Shown one piece after another: positions 1 through 8,548 of a stretch of 44,121 bases of DNA (position 1 is its first letter; each line of letters opens with the position of its first letter). The stretch is from Verrucomicrobiales bacterium. GTDB taxonomy: Bacteria > Verrucomicrobiota > Verrucomicrobiia > Limisphaerales > UBA9464. The notes under the pieces are model-generated. The model saw only the letters and a program-made list of their open reading frames with translations. It was not told where the DNA came from and ran no database searches. A program made the position numbers and the translations under genes. Where the stretch lies: assembly GCA_016793645.1 (NCBI GenBank), contig JAEUHD010000341.1, forward strand, positions 1 through 44,121, in the 5' to 3' direction.

Positions 1-48
1 GCGGTTCGGCGAATTCAGCGTCGGATTGATCTCGGCTACGTCACTCAT
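1..48 (-). CDS. possible 5' end of fusA (elongation factor G), partial
   Basis: An ATG at 46-48 on the minus strand opens a frame that runs off the left edge, giving only 16 residues (MSDVAEINPTLNSPNR). The position directly downstream of rpsL-rpsG is where the str operon normally carries fusA, and some EF-G proteins have a short variable N-terminus before the GTPase domain, so fusA is the best guess. Sixteen residues hold no diagnostic motif and no Shine-Dalgarno is visible. An intrinsic terminator separates it from rpsG, which is unusual for a str operon. Confidence 0.33.
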   Translation of the reverse strand, partial: MSDVAEINPTLNSPNR

Positions 49-81
49 GGAAAGATCGGCTCTGCGTGCGGTCCAGGGATG

Positions 82-109
82 AAAAACGCCCCGGGTCACC
101 CGCGGGGCG
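82..109 (-). terminator. intrinsic terminator after rpsG
   Basis: On the minus strand a GC-rich hairpin (arms CGCCCCG and CGGGGCG, plus-strand 87-93 and 103-109, with an inner GGG/CCC pairing) is followed by five T (plus-strand A 82-86). It lies just past the rpsG stop, so most rpsL-rpsG transcripts should end here. Confidence 0.75.
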
Positions 110-129
110 GAAAATATTGAATCGGAAAA

Positions 130-603
130 CTACCAGCGGAAATGGGCGAATGCCTTGTTGGCCTGGGCCATCTTGTGCACATCGTCGCGCTTCCGGATGG
201 CATTTCCCTGCCCCTGGAAAGCCTCCATCAACTCCGAGGCCAGCGCCTCGCGCATCGGGATGCCCTTGCGCGAATCCGCGAAGGTCACAATCCAGCGCAT
301 GGCCAGCGCCGTCTGGCGGTCCACGGGAATTTCGAGCGGAACCTGATAGGTCGCTCCACCCACCCGGCGCGCCTTGGTCTCGATGCGCGGCTTGGCGTTG
401 TCAATGGATCGCTGGAGGATGTCGAGCGTGTTCACGCCGGGATTCTTCTCGGCGAGCGAATCCAGCGCGCCGTAGACGATGCGGCGGGCGGTGCTCTTCT
501 TGCCACTCCGCATCACCACATTGATGAGGCGGCTGACGAGGACGCTATTGAACTTCGGATCGACGAGGGTCGGGCGTTTTTCAGCTTGGCGACGGCGGGC
601 CAT
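130..603 (-). CDS. rpsG: 30S ribosomal protein S7
   Basis: The 157-residue product is a full-length S7, the small-subunit protein that nucleates folding of the 3' major domain of 16S rRNA and forms part of the E/P-site head. The N-terminus MARRRQAEKRP is typical, and the conserved stretches NVVMRSGKKSTA, GGATYQVPLEI and ALAMRWI are present. The end at KAFAHFRW is the usual short bacterial form. It lies 62 bp downstream of rpsL, the normal str-operon order, and is followed by an intrinsic terminator. Confidence 0.98.
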   Translation of the reverse strand: MARRRQAEKRPTLVDPKFNSVLVSRLINVVMRSGKKSTARRIVYGALDSLAEKNPGVNTLDILQRSIDNAKPRIETKARRVGGATYQVPLEIPVDRQTALAMRWIVTFADSRKGIPMREALASELMEAFQGQGNAIRKRDDVHKMAQANKAFAHFRW

Positions 604-665
604 ACAAAGAACGGGAAAACGGTTAAACTATCAGAATGGAAACCGGAGGCTGGACGGTGGGGCTC

Positions 666-1058
666 CTACTTGGCAGCAGCCTTGGCCGCCTTCGGGCGCT
701 TGACACCATACTTGGACCGGCTGACGCGGCGTTTCTCAACCCCGGCGCAGTCCAGGGTGCCCCGGACAATGTGATACCGGACGCCCGGCAAATCCTTCAC
801 GCGGCCACCGCGCACGAGGACAATCGAGTGCTCCTGGAGGTTGTGCCCCTCGTCAGGAATGTACGCGATGACCTCGATGCCATTCGTAAGGCGGACCTTG
901 GCCACCTTTCGCATCGCCGAGTTCGGCTTCTTGGGCGTACGCGTCATGACCTGAAGGCAGACCCCACGGCGGAAGGGAGCCCCCTGCAAGGCCGGAGCCT
1001 TGCTCTTGAAATTCAACTTCACACGGCCCTGACGGACCAACTGGTTAATGGTGGGCAT
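666..1058 (-). CDS. rpsL: 30S ribosomal protein S12
   Basis: S12 sits at the decoding centre and helps set translational accuracy. The ATG at 1058 gives the canonical [12 protein letters not shown] start and 130 residues; the frame continues upstream to a TTG at 1091 but that extension is not S12-like. The decoding-site block [17 protein letters not shown], with the Lys whose mutation gives streptomycin resistance, and the [15 protein letters not shown] block are both present, with wild-type-looking residues. The Lys/Ala-rich tail is ordinary. It is the first gene of the rpsL-rpsG unit. Confidence 0.98.
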   Translation of the reverse strand: MPTINQLVRQGRVKLNFKSKAPALQGAPFRRGVCLQVMTRTPKKPNSAMRKVAKVRLTNGIEVIAYIPDEGHNLQEHSIVLVRGGRVKDLPGVRYHIVRGTLDCAGVEKRRVSRSKYGVKRPKAAKAAAK

Positions 1059-1317
1059 TGGGAGCCAAAACGATTCGCGGACAACCGCCAAGGGGCGGCA
1101 ACGGGAGCGCAGACAGTATCAATCGCGTTTTTCGGTGCAATATCATTTTTGGAAAATTCCTGCTTCCCGGGTTCCGACGCCCCGATTTGCGTGATCCGCT
1201 GCCGGGCCGAAGCACAGATTCCGCAACAGACTGTGCGCTTTACCCGCAGGCCCGGCACCCCCTACGCTCCGCCGGACCCGGAGGCACCGCCCCGCGACCA
1301 CCCCCTCTCCCTGACGC

Positions 1318-1953
1318 ATGAAAAAGTACCTTGTTGAGTTTATTGGAACCTTCTTCCTGGTTTTTACGATCGGCAGCGTGGTGATTGACCCGGGTGCAGG
1401 CCCCCTCGCCCCCGTGGCCATCGGGTCCGCCCTCATGGTCATGGTCTATGCGGGGGGACATATCTCCGGAGGACACTATAATCCGGCGGTCACGCTGGGA
1501 GTCTGGCTCCGGGGGAAATGCCCTTCCGCCGATGTTCCCGGCTACATGGCCGCCCAGGTGGTGGGTGCCGTTGTCGCTGCTGTCGTGGCGTTGTCCCTGA
1601 AGGGGAACCCCAATCTCACGGCGAAGTTGGTTCCCACCATTCCCTCCCTGATCGCCGAATTTCTGGGAACCTTCGCACTGGTGTGGGTGGTCCTCAATGT
1701 CGCCACCGCCAAGGGCACCTCGGGGAACTCCAATTACGGACTCGCGATCGGCTTCACCGTCCTGACCATGGCCTTTGCGGTCGGGGGCATTTCGGGGGGC
1801 GCATTCAATCCCGCAGTAGCCATCGGAGCCACCATGATGCATCTGATCAATGGCTCGCAGGTCTGGATTCACCTGGTCGCCGATTTCGCCGGCGGCGCAG
1901 CGGCGGCCCTGGCCTACAAGGCCCTGTCGCCGGCGGATGATGTCGCGGCGTAG
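1318..1953 (+). CDS. MIP-family aquaporin with non-canonical selectivity filter
   Basis: A 211-residue, six-helix channel of the major intrinsic protein family, expected to pass water or small neutral solutes across the inner membrane. Both half-helix signatures are visible: GGHYNPAVTLG (NPA at 55-57) and GGAFNPAVAIG (NPA at 164-166). In water channels such as AqpZ the second NPA is followed by the Arg of the aromatic/arginine filter; here that residue is Val167, and the preceding filter position is Gly161, so the pore should be wider and less polar. The substrate is therefore uncertain. It is transcribed alone, divergent from rpsL and convergent with ftsZ (22 bp apart). Confidence 0.93.
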   Translation: MKKYLVEFIGTFFLVFTIGSVVIDPGAGPLAPVAIGSALMVMVYAGGHISGGHYNPAVTLGVWLRGKCPSADVPGYMAAQVVGAVVAAVVALSLKGNPNLTAKLVPTIPSLIAEFLGTFALVWVVLNVATAKGTSGNSNYGLAIGFTVLTMAFAVGGISGGAFNPAVAIGATMMHLINGSQVWIHLVADFAGGAAAALAYKALSPADDVAA

Positions 1954-1975
1954 GCCCCGCCGGGTGCCGCGGGTT

Positions 1976-3250
1976 TCAGTTCAACTTGACTCCGCGGCGC
2001 GCAAACGTGGGCTCATCCAGGTTTTCGCCATCCCTCAGGGTTCCGTCGACTCCGTCGAAACGTCCCCGCCAGCGCGGGGCGAAATCAAACTGCTGTTGCA
2101 TCCCCCGGCCGGCACCGCGTCCTTTCCCGGCACTCCGCCGATCCCCCCCGCCCCGGGCCCGGTCCTCAGAACGGGGTGGCGGGTCCTCAAACAAGAGGGC
2201 ACCCGCCCGGGATGCCACACCCGGTGATGACTCCGCCGCGGTCCCCGGATCCCGTTCGGCGGGCACCTGGGTCGGGGTCGCCGTTTCGGGAGCAACCACC
2301 AGCAACGCGGACAGGCTTCCGGTCAGCGACGGATGAGTTACCGCCCCCAGGAGAACCTGGGCCCGCGGGGAAGCCTCCTGCGCCCTCCGTTCCAACCACT
2401 CCAGCTCCTCGATCGCCAGGTCCGGTCCCCCGGCCACCTGAAGAACCACGGCTCCCGCGTCGGACAATGGCGTCGTCGACGCCAGAAAGGGGTGCCGCAC
2501 CAGGCGCTCCCAGACGTCGCGGGTCCGATGTTCACCGGATGCCTCCGCGGCGGCGGAACCCCCCTCCACCTGGCGGCCGCGGAGCACTCGGGCGAGGTCC
2601 GCCACTCCCAGCGGGATCAGGTCAGGCCCGGCCAGCATTCGAAAAAGGCCGCGGGCGACTCCCAGGATGAACTCGTTGGCGCAGCGAAGAAGATCGCTGG
2701 CGCGCGCCGATTCCGCGACCTCCCGAAGGATCCCCTGATGCGGAACCGGGATCACCAGGTCCGAGACGGTTCGCAGGGCTCCCAACCCCTGGAGGGCGTT
2801 GGATCGACGGAGGCGTCCTTCGAATTCAAAGGGCATCGCCGCAAGGACCACGACCAGGGCACCGCGCTCGCGGGCGAGCCGGGCCACCACGGGTGCCATT
2901 CCGGAACCCGCCCCTCCGCCCAATCCCACGACCAACAGGAGCATTTCCGAGGCACCCGCCAACTCCCGGAGACGACCGGCATCCGCCTCGGCGAGATTCG
3001 CCCCCTGAATGGCATCCCCCCCGCACCCCATTCCCCTCTGAATCGACTCACCGACAAGGACGGTCCGAACCCCCGCGCACCGGGAGAGCACGGAAGCGTC
3101 GGCATCAACGACACTGGCGAGAGCCGAAGGCTCCAACTCCACCAAGCTCTGCACCAGCTTCCCTCCGGCGCCGCCCACACCCACCACGCGGATCACGGGT
3201 GCTGGCGACATCGGGGTCGAAGACAAGGGAGGATTGTTTTCCGGGTTCAT
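1976..3250 (-). CDS. ftsZ: cell division protein FtsZ, divergent GTPase motifs
   Basis: A tubulin-fold division protein expected to form the Z ring at midcell. The ATG at 3250, 5 bp past the ftsA stop, gives 424 residues; the frame extends to 3310 inside ftsA. Recognisable parts are RVVGVGGAGGK (21-31), the tubulin signature written GLGGGAGSGMAP (109-120) where the family has GGGTGTG, and the T7 loop written LIPLGVADL (211-219), which has Gly215 in place of the first catalytic Asp of NxDxxD and keeps only Asp218. The GAGANP loop is also changed (GCGGDA). After a Pro/Arg/Gly-rich linker the C-terminus ends in ENLDEPTFARRG, a good match to the conserved FtsA-binding peptide. GTP hydrolysis may thus be weak or altered. 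It is the last gene of the dcw operon. Confidence 0.9.
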   Translation of the reverse strand: MNPENNPPLSSTPMSPAPVIRVVGVGGAGGKLVQSLVELEPSALASVVDADASVLSRCAGVRTVLVGESIQRGMGCGGDAIQGANLAEADAGRLRELAGASEMLLLVVGLGGGAGSGMAPVVARLARERGALVVVLAAMPFEFEGRLRRSNALQGLGALRTVSDLVIPVPHQGILREVAESARASDLLRCANEFILGVARGLFRMLAGPDLIPLGVADLARVLRGRQVEGGSAAAEASGEHRTRDVWERLVRHPFLASTTPLSDAGAVVLQVAGGPDLAIEELEWLERRAQEASPRAQVLLGAVTHPSLTGSLSALLVVAPETATPTQVPAERDPGTAAESSPGVASRAGALLFEDPPPRSEDRARGGGDRRSAGKGRGAGRGMQQQFDFAPRWRGRFDGVDGTLRDGENLDEPTFARRGVKLN

Positions 3251-3255
3251 GGGAC

Positions 3256-4479
3256 TCAGTTTTTTCGCCGAAGGCGCGGAGACAGCACTCCCAGCAGCGG
3301 AAAGCTCCACCGGCGCGGCCGACGTTCGGAACGCATGGCTCCGTAGCGGACGAGCCCAATGGCCGTGGCAAATTCCGGGTTTTCCAGCACCTCGGTCGGC
3401 CCCGATACGTTCTGGACCTGCCCCCGGGCGACTGGCAGCTGAAAAACCCGCCGAACCAGGGCGTCAAGCCCCTGCGTCCGGGCACTGCCTCCGCAGAGAA
3501 ACACCCCCGCCCGCGCCTGTCGAAGCCATTGGGTTTCGGCCAACTCCCGTGCCACGAATTCCAGGGTCTCCTCCCAGCGCAGGGACATGATCCGGCGGAG
3601 ATGGGACAGACTGATGCGCCGCTCCGGAAGCCCCTGGGTTCCGGGGATGGTGTGGAAGGTGGCCCGTTCGCCCGGTTCCGAGACGGCGCTTCCGAGCGAG
3701 ATCTTGAGTTCCTCGGCGAGACTGAGCGGAATGTCGAGGCCAAGTGAAAGATCATTGGAGACATGGTCCCCCCCCACGGCAAGCACCCCCGAATGTCGCA
3801 GAAGCCCCTTCTGAAAAAGTGCGAATTCCGTGGTTCCCCCACCCACGTCGAGTACCAATGCTCCCAGATCCTTCTGCTCGGAGGTCAACACCGCGAGTGC
3901 CGACGCCAGGCCGCTGAAAACCGCCTTTTCCACCCGGACCGGAGTGGGCCCCTCCACGGCGCGACGGGACATTTCAATCCGGCGCGAACTCCCCTGGATG
4001 ACATGGACGCTGGCCTCAATGCGGGATCCGACAATCCCAACGGGATTGTCATACACGGAGTGATAGTCCACACAGAAATCCTGCCGGACACTGTCCACGA
4101 TCTCGTATCCTGCCGGGCAATTGTTGCCCTTCGCATTCCGAAGCGCCTCCTGGACATCGTCCACCGTGATTTCGCGATCCACGGTCGGAATGGAATGGAC
4201 GCCCCGGTTGTTCAGGGCCCGGATGTGATTTCCCGAGACGGCGAGATAGACCGCCTCAATTTCGACGTCGGCCATATCCTCCGCCTGGGCGAGCGCCTCC
4301 CGAACGTCCTCGGCCGCCTTGTCGAGATCAATCACCTCCCCCTTGAGCACCCCCCGGGAACGGGCCTGGCCAAATCCGGTGATCGTCAACTCGCCTGACT
4401 CGGCCACCTCCCCCACGGCAACACAGATCTTCGAGGTGCCGATTTCAAGTCCAACAAGGATCTGTCCGGGATCAAGCAT
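3256..4479 (-). CDS. ftsA: cell division protein FtsA
   Basis: An actin-like ATPase that tethers FtsZ filaments to the inner membrane and recruits later division proteins. The 407 residues show the phosphate-1 loop GLEIGTSKICV (10-20), the phosphate-2 loop LVLDVGGGTTEF and the adenosine motif FLCGGSARTQG, together with the 1C-type insertion typical of FtsA. The C-terminal stretch PLLGVLSPRLRRKN is short, basic and amphipathic, as expected for the membrane-targeting helix. The start overlaps the ftsQ stop by 8 bp and the stop lies 5 bp before ftsZ, so the three are probably translated from one message. Confidence 0.97.
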   Translation of the reverse strand: MLDPGQILVGLEIGTSKICVAVGEVAESGELTITGFGQARSRGVLKGEVIDLDKAAEDVREALAQAEDMADVEIEAVYLAVSGNHIRALNNRGVHSIPTVDREITVDDVQEALRNAKGNNCPAGYEIVDSVRQDFCVDYHSVYDNPVGIVGSRIEASVHVIQGSSRRIEMSRRAVEGPTPVRVEKAVFSGLASALAVLTSEQKDLGALVLDVGGGTTEFALFQKGLLRHSGVLAVGGDHVSNDLSLGLDIPLSLAEELKISLGSAVSEPGERATFHTIPGTQGLPERRISLSHLRRIMSLRWEETLEFVARELAETQWLRQARAGVFLCGGSARTQGLDALVRRVFQLPVARGQVQNVSGPTEVLENPEFATAIGLVRYGAMRSERRPRRWSFPLLGVLSPRLRRKN

Positions 4480-5449
4480 GGCGGCGATGGGGTTTGCGTT
4501 TGGGACGCGAATCCCGCGTGGGATTCAACGCAGGAGTCGAATTGGTTGCCGGGGGGACCTCCACCCAGCGCAGGGGCGGATTGTTGGTGATGCTCAGGTC
4601 AAGCGACGCAATGAGGAACCCGTTGTCCAACCCATGCCGGTGAACCGAATACCACTTCCAAAGCTGGCTCCCAAAGTCGCGGTCGGTGGCCAGGGTGATC
4701 TGGGATCCTCCGCGGGTCAGCAAGGTCAGCACGGGGGGCGAACCGACATCCACGTTGATGATGTCCGCCAGCGAGACCAGCGGGCTTTCATCAAAGGTGG
4801 ACAGAAGCCGGAGTGCCGCCAGCACCTGAGGATCGGACAAGGTGCGCCCCACGGCGGCACCGACGGCGTTGACTCCAAGAAGGGTGGGAAGCGCCGACTC
4901 GGATTCGATCACGTCCGCAGGAACCGCCCCTCGGTTGAAGGGCAGGAATACCGACCCAAGATCATCCACCAGCAGATAGGTCTCCGCAGACCCAAGCCGC
5001 GGCAACATCAACCGGGCCACCGGAACGCGCTCACGAATCGAGATGCGGAGCGTGTCCGGAAAATCGATCCGGATCTGCGCGTCCTCGATGCGGGGATGCC
5101 GGCGAAGACGCTCCCGCACTCGATAGGGATCCACCGTCAGGGCGTTCCGCCCAACCTCCACTCCCGCCAGTAAACGGATTTCGTCCTCGGACAACAACCC
5201 GTCCCGGACCACCTCGATGTGGCGGAGCGCCAGCCGATCAATGCGATGCAACCAGCGTTCGCGCACCAAACGAACCGCCCAGCCTCCACCAAGGTAAAGG
5301 ACCCCCGACAGAATCAGGAACAGCACGGGACCGGTCCACCAGCGCCGCGAAACGCGGCGGGCACCGGTATTGGCGGAGAGCAGGAAATCCAAATCGTCCC
5401 GCCGATTGCGACGACGATTGGGGGGGCGGGTTCCAAACGGAGATTTCAT
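4472..5449 (-). CDS. ftsQ: cell division protein FtsQ/DivIB
   Basis: A bitopic inner-membrane protein that links the early Z-ring proteins to the septal synthase. The ATG at 5449 overlaps the ddl stop as ATGA and has a clear purine-rich ribosome site (GGAAGGAGG) upstream, one of the few in this window, so the much longer open frame to 5716 is rejected. The product is 325 residues: a basic cytoplasmic tail (1-37), one membrane helix (about 41-60), a POTRA domain (about 74-143, with the typical IRERVPVARL end) and a beta domain. The extreme C-terminus is Pro/Arg/Lys-rich. Confidence 0.93.
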   Translation of the reverse strand: MKSPFGTRPPNRRRNRRDDLDFLLSANTGARRVSRRWWTGPVLFLILSGVLYLGGGWAVRLVRERWLHRIDRLALRHIEVVRDGLLSEDEIRLLAGVEVGRNALTVDPYRVRERLRRHPRIEDAQIRIDFPDTLRISIRERVPVARLMLPRLGSAETYLLVDDLGSVFLPFNRGAVPADVIESESALPTLLGVNAVGAAVGRTLSDPQVLAALRLLSTFDESPLVSLADIINVDVGSPPVLTLLTRGGSQITLATDRDFGSQLWKWYSVHRHGLDNGFLIASLDLSITNNPPLRWVEVPPATNSTPALNPTRDSRPKRKPHRRHA

Positions 5450-6363
5450 GCCCGAGCCCCCCTCCTTCCCAGCGCCAATTCCACCATCCGCTGGCAAAGC
5501 GCCGGGAAGTCCATCCCCGATGCGGCAGCCGCTTTCGGAAGCAGACTCGTCTCCGTCATTCCGGGAAGCGTATTGACCTCCAGAACCACCGGGGATCCGT
5601 CCTTCCGGACCATAATATCCACCCTCGCATAGTCCCGCCCGCCGACGGCCCGGAAGGCCCTGATCGCGGTTTCCTGGATCCGCTGGGTCGTCTCCGCAGG
5701 GAAATCCGCCGGACAAAAATACTCCGTGCGTCCCGCCGTGTACTTGCTGGAGTAATCGTAGGCTCCGCTCTGCGGCCTTACTTCGACCACCGGCAGCGGA
5801 GCGTCGGCGAGAATTCCCACCGTCGTTTCGCGTCCCAGGATCCGCTCCTCCATCAACACCCCGGAATCATGCCGGAACGACTCCCGAAGGGCGGACGGGA
5901 ACGAAGCCACATCATCCACGAATTGAAGTCCGACACTGCTGCCTTGGTGAATGGGCTTCAGCACCACGGGCGGACTCCAGTCCCGCCCCGGCCATGGGGA
6001 ATCCGGAGATCGAAACACCGCGGAACGCGCCGTGGGAATCCTCGCATCCACAAGGCGGACCTTGGTCAACACCTTGTCAAAGGCCGTCCGCGAGGCTTCA
6101 ACGCCGCATCCGGTGTAGGGGATGCCCAGGGATTCCAGTTCCGACTGCACCGTCCCGTCCTCCCCGTACGTGCCATGAAGCGCGAGGAAGGCGACGTCCG
6201 TGCCCGGGGGAATCCTCAGGTTTCCGGGAACGGGATCCACGCAGGTGACGTGGTGTCCCAGGGCTTTCAGGGCCCCCGACACCGCGCCCCCGGAGCGCAG
6301 GGACACCTCCCGCTCGGCGGAGGGCCCGCCCAGCAACACGGCGATGTGAAGGGGCGTCGTCAT
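5446..6363 (-). CDS. ddl: D-alanine--D-alanine ligase
   Basis: An ATP-grasp enzyme that joins two D-Ala in the cytoplasm to make the dipeptide used by MurF. The 305-residue length is that of the DdlB type. Visible motifs are GGPSAEREVSLRSG (12-25), HGTYGEDGT, the ATP-binding KPIHQGSSVG, the omega-loop YDYSSKY and the metal/substrate block EVNTLPGMTETS. All catalytic blocks look intact. It overlaps murB by the ATGA type junction and ftsQ by 4 bp. Confidence 0.97.
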   Translation of the reverse strand: MTTPLHIAVLLGGPSAEREVSLRSGGAVSGALKALGHHVTCVDPVPGNLRIPPGTDVAFLALHGTYGEDGTVQSELESLGIPYTGCGVEASRTAFDKVLTKVRLVDARIPTARSAVFRSPDSPWPGRDWSPPVVLKPIHQGSSVGLQFVDDVASFPSALRESFRHDSGVLMEERILGRETTVGILADAPLPVVEVRPQSGAYDYSSKYTAGRTEYFCPADFPAETTQRIQETAIRAFRAVGGRDYARVDIMVRKDGSPVVLEVNTLPGMTETSLLPKAAAASGMDFPALCQRMVELALGRRGARA

Positions 6364-7352
6364 GGGGAGTCCTCCCCGAGGATCTCAACCTCCGTCTCCA
6401 ACTGGATGCCCCGGGCATCCCGAACCCGGTCCCGGACCAACTGGATGAGGGTCAGTACGTCCCGCGCGGTCGCGCGGCCCAGGTTGACCAGAAAATTGGC
6501 GTGCACGTCGCTCACCATGGCGTCCCCCACCCGGGTGCCCTTCAGCCCCAGTTCATCGATCAGCCGTCCCGCGGGCAGGTTCGGGGACGGATTCTTGAAG
6601 GTGCAGCCCGCACTCGGCTGGTTGGGCTGCGACTCCCAGCGCTTCCGGCTGTAGGTATCCATCCGCTCCCGGACCTCGTCGGGCGGTGCCGGATCCCCTT
6701 TCAGCAGCGCAGAGACGGCGACTTCCTGCCGCAGGAGCGGACAGTTCCGGTATTCGACATCAATGGCGGATCTCGCCACGTCGCGAATGGCCCCGTAATG
6801 GTCCATCACCCGAATCTGTTCGACGGCATCAAAGGTCCACCGCCCCATGGCGCCGGCGTTCATCCGGAGCGCGCCGCCCATGGACCCCGGGATGCCCTCG
6901 AGAAACTCCAACCCCGCCAGGCCCAGTCGGCGTGCCTCGACGGCCACCTGCTTGAGGCGGGCTCCCGCGCCCACCCGAAGAAATACTCCCTCGCCTTCAA
7001 TCCGTGAGAAACCGGCAGCCGCCAGTGACACCACGACTCCCCGGAACCCGCCATCTCGAACCAGCAGGTTGGATCCGCGCCCGAGCAGGAAAACGGGCAT
7101 GCTGCGAAGGGAACAAAGCTCCATCACCGACGCCAGTGCGTCCTCCGTCCCCGGCTCGACATACAAATCGGCGGGTCCGCCCACCCTCAGGGTCGTCCGC
7201 CGGGCAAGGGATTCATCCCGGAGAATCATCGTGCCCTTCGGCAGCGCGATATGGAAATCGCGGAAGAGGTAGCTGATGGTCTCCGCGTGGCGCGCCTCCC
7301 GTTCGACCAAGTCTCCCACAGGTTCGGAGCTGAGCCGCAGCGGGGCACTCAT
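6360..7352 (-). CDS. murB: UDP-N-acetylenolpyruvoylglucosamine reductase
   Basis: A flavoenzyme that reduces the enolpyruvyl ether to UDP-MurNAc with NADPH. The 330 residues contain the FAD-binding blocks TTLRVGGPADLYVEP (53-67), LGRGSNLLV and GIPGSMGGALRMNAGAMG (153-170). The proton-donor motif reads PSAGCTFKNP with Cys250 where E. coli has Ser; Cys is known here in other MurB enzymes. The short C-terminal domain without the E. coli Tyr loop points to the type II class. The N-terminal extension of about 50 residues before TTLRVGG is longer than usual, but the start codon at 7352 overlaps the murG stop, which supports it. Confidence 0.96.
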   Translation of the reverse strand: MSAPLRLSSEPVGDLVEREARHAETISYLFRDFHIALPKGTMILRDESLARRTTLRVGGPADLYVEPGTEDALASVMELCSLRSMPVFLLGRGSNLLVRDGGFRGVVVSLAAAGFSRIEGEGVFLRVGAGARLKQVAVEARRLGLAGLEFLEGIPGSMGGALRMNAGAMGRWTFDAVEQIRVMDHYGAIRDVARSAIDVEYRNCPLLRQEVAVSALLKGDPAPPDEVRERMDTYSRKRWESQPNQPSAGCTFKNPSPNLPAGRLIDELGLKGTRVGDAMVSDVHANFLVNLGRATARDVLTLIQLVRDRVRDARGIQLETEVEILGEDSP

Positions 7353-8548
7353 GAGACCTCCTCCAGATGCCGCCGAGCCACCGTGCGTCCGGCGCGCCCA
7401 TCCGCGGCCGGCGGACGCGGCTTCCGTTCCGGGCCTTCCCCCGCGGAGTGGCCCCGGCGCTCGATCCCATCCGCAATCCGCTCCGCCGCATCGGGTGCAT
7501 CCAGTTCGGACAGCGCATCGCGCATGGAGTCCCGCAGGTGCGGATCCGCCAGCAGGTCGGTGAGCGCGGAGACAAGGTCCCCGGGCCCCGCCGTCACCTG
7601 GTCCAGGATCCTGGCGGCCCCGGCCGAGGCAAACACCTCCGCATTGAGACGCTGATGATCGTCCGTCGCGTCCGGATACGGAATCAAAACGGCCGGCAGG
7701 CGCACCGCAGCCAACTCCGCCAGGGACGACGCCCCACTCCGGCTGACCGCCACCGTCGCGGCCGTCATCAACTGGTCCATCCGATCGGAGAAGGGCTGGA
7801 CCAACGCGGGCACTCCGGCCGAAGCGTAGGCCGTCCGGACCGCTTCCTGATCCGAAACCCCGGTCAGATGACAGAACTGGAGCGTGGGAAACCGATCCGC
7901 AAGCCCGGGCACCGCCGCCACCACCAACTGGTTGACTCCCCGGGCTCCCTGGCTTCCCCCCATCACCAACAGCACGGGACGCACCGGATCAAGGCCCAGG
8001 GCGGCGCACGCCGCCTCTCGGTTCGCCGTCCGGAACTCCGTTCGGACGGGGGTACCCGTCACCCAAATGCGTCGGACCGGAAACCTTCCCGCGGTTGAGG
8101 AAAAGCCGACGAAACCGGCATCCGCCAGCCGGGCCAACCATCGGTTGGCCCGCCCGGGAACGGCGTTCGACTCATGAAAACAGCAAAAGGCACCGCGGCG
8201 CCACCCCGCCAGGATCGGACCCGCACTGGTGAATCCGCCCATTCCGAGGACGGCGTCCGGAAGCCATTCCGAGAAGATGCCGAGGGAGACCCGGTACCCC
8301 CGCCACAGCGCCCTGAGAAAAAGAGGCAGATTCCCCCGGGTCAATCCAACCATCGGAAGGCACTCCACACGAAATCCAGCCGCCCGCCCGTGAAGGGACC
8401 TCCGATCAATGTCCTTTGGGGAAACAAACAGCACCACCTCGATCCCCCGGGCGGCCAGAGCATGGGCGACCGCGAGTCCGGGAAAGACATGCCCCCCGGT
8501 TCCCCCGCAGGCGATGGCAACACGGCGAACGCCGGAGTCCGGTTTCAT
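7349..8548 (-). CDS. murG: lipid II synthase MurG (GlcNAc transferase)
   Basis: A peripheral membrane GT-B glycosyltransferase that adds GlcNAc to lipid I on the cytoplasmic face. The 399 residues show the glycine-rich loop GGTGGHVFPG (15-24), HESNAVPGRAN, a second glycine loop MGGSQGARGVN and the donor-binding VSRSGASSLAEL. The C-terminal 45 residues are Arg/Pro-rich and beyond the usual length. It overlaps ftsW upstream and murB downstream by 4 bp each. In the classical cluster murC sits between murG and murB; here the two genes abut directly. Confidence 0.96.
   Translation of the reverse strand: MKPDSGVRRVAIACGGTGGHVFPGLAVAHALAARGIEVVLFVSPKDIDRRSLHGRAAGFRVECLPMVGLTRGNLPLFLRALWRGYRVSLGIFSEWLPDAVLGMGGFTSAGPILAGWRRGAFCCFHESNAVPGRANRWLARLADAGFVGFSSTAGRFPVRRIWVTGTPVRTEFRTANREAACAALGLDPVRPVLLVMGGSQGARGVNQLVVAAVPGLADRFPTLQFCHLTGVSDQEAVRTAYASAGVPALVQPFSDRMDQLMTAATVAVSRSGASSLAELAAVRLPAVLIPYPDATDDHQRLNAEVFASAGAARILDQVTAGPGDLVSALTDLLADPHLRDSMRDALSELDAPDAAERIADGIERRGHSAGEGPERKPRPPAADGRAGRTVARRHLEEVS

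Noticed and set aside
666..1091. Longer S12 start at the TTG at 1091
   Set aside because: The extra residues are not S12-like, while the ATG at 1058 gives the canonical N-terminus.
1059..1317. Possible promoter TTGCAC...GATACT upstream of rpsL on the minus strand
   Set aside because: The spacer is only 14 bp, too short for a standard sigma-70 promoter, and no better pair is evident.
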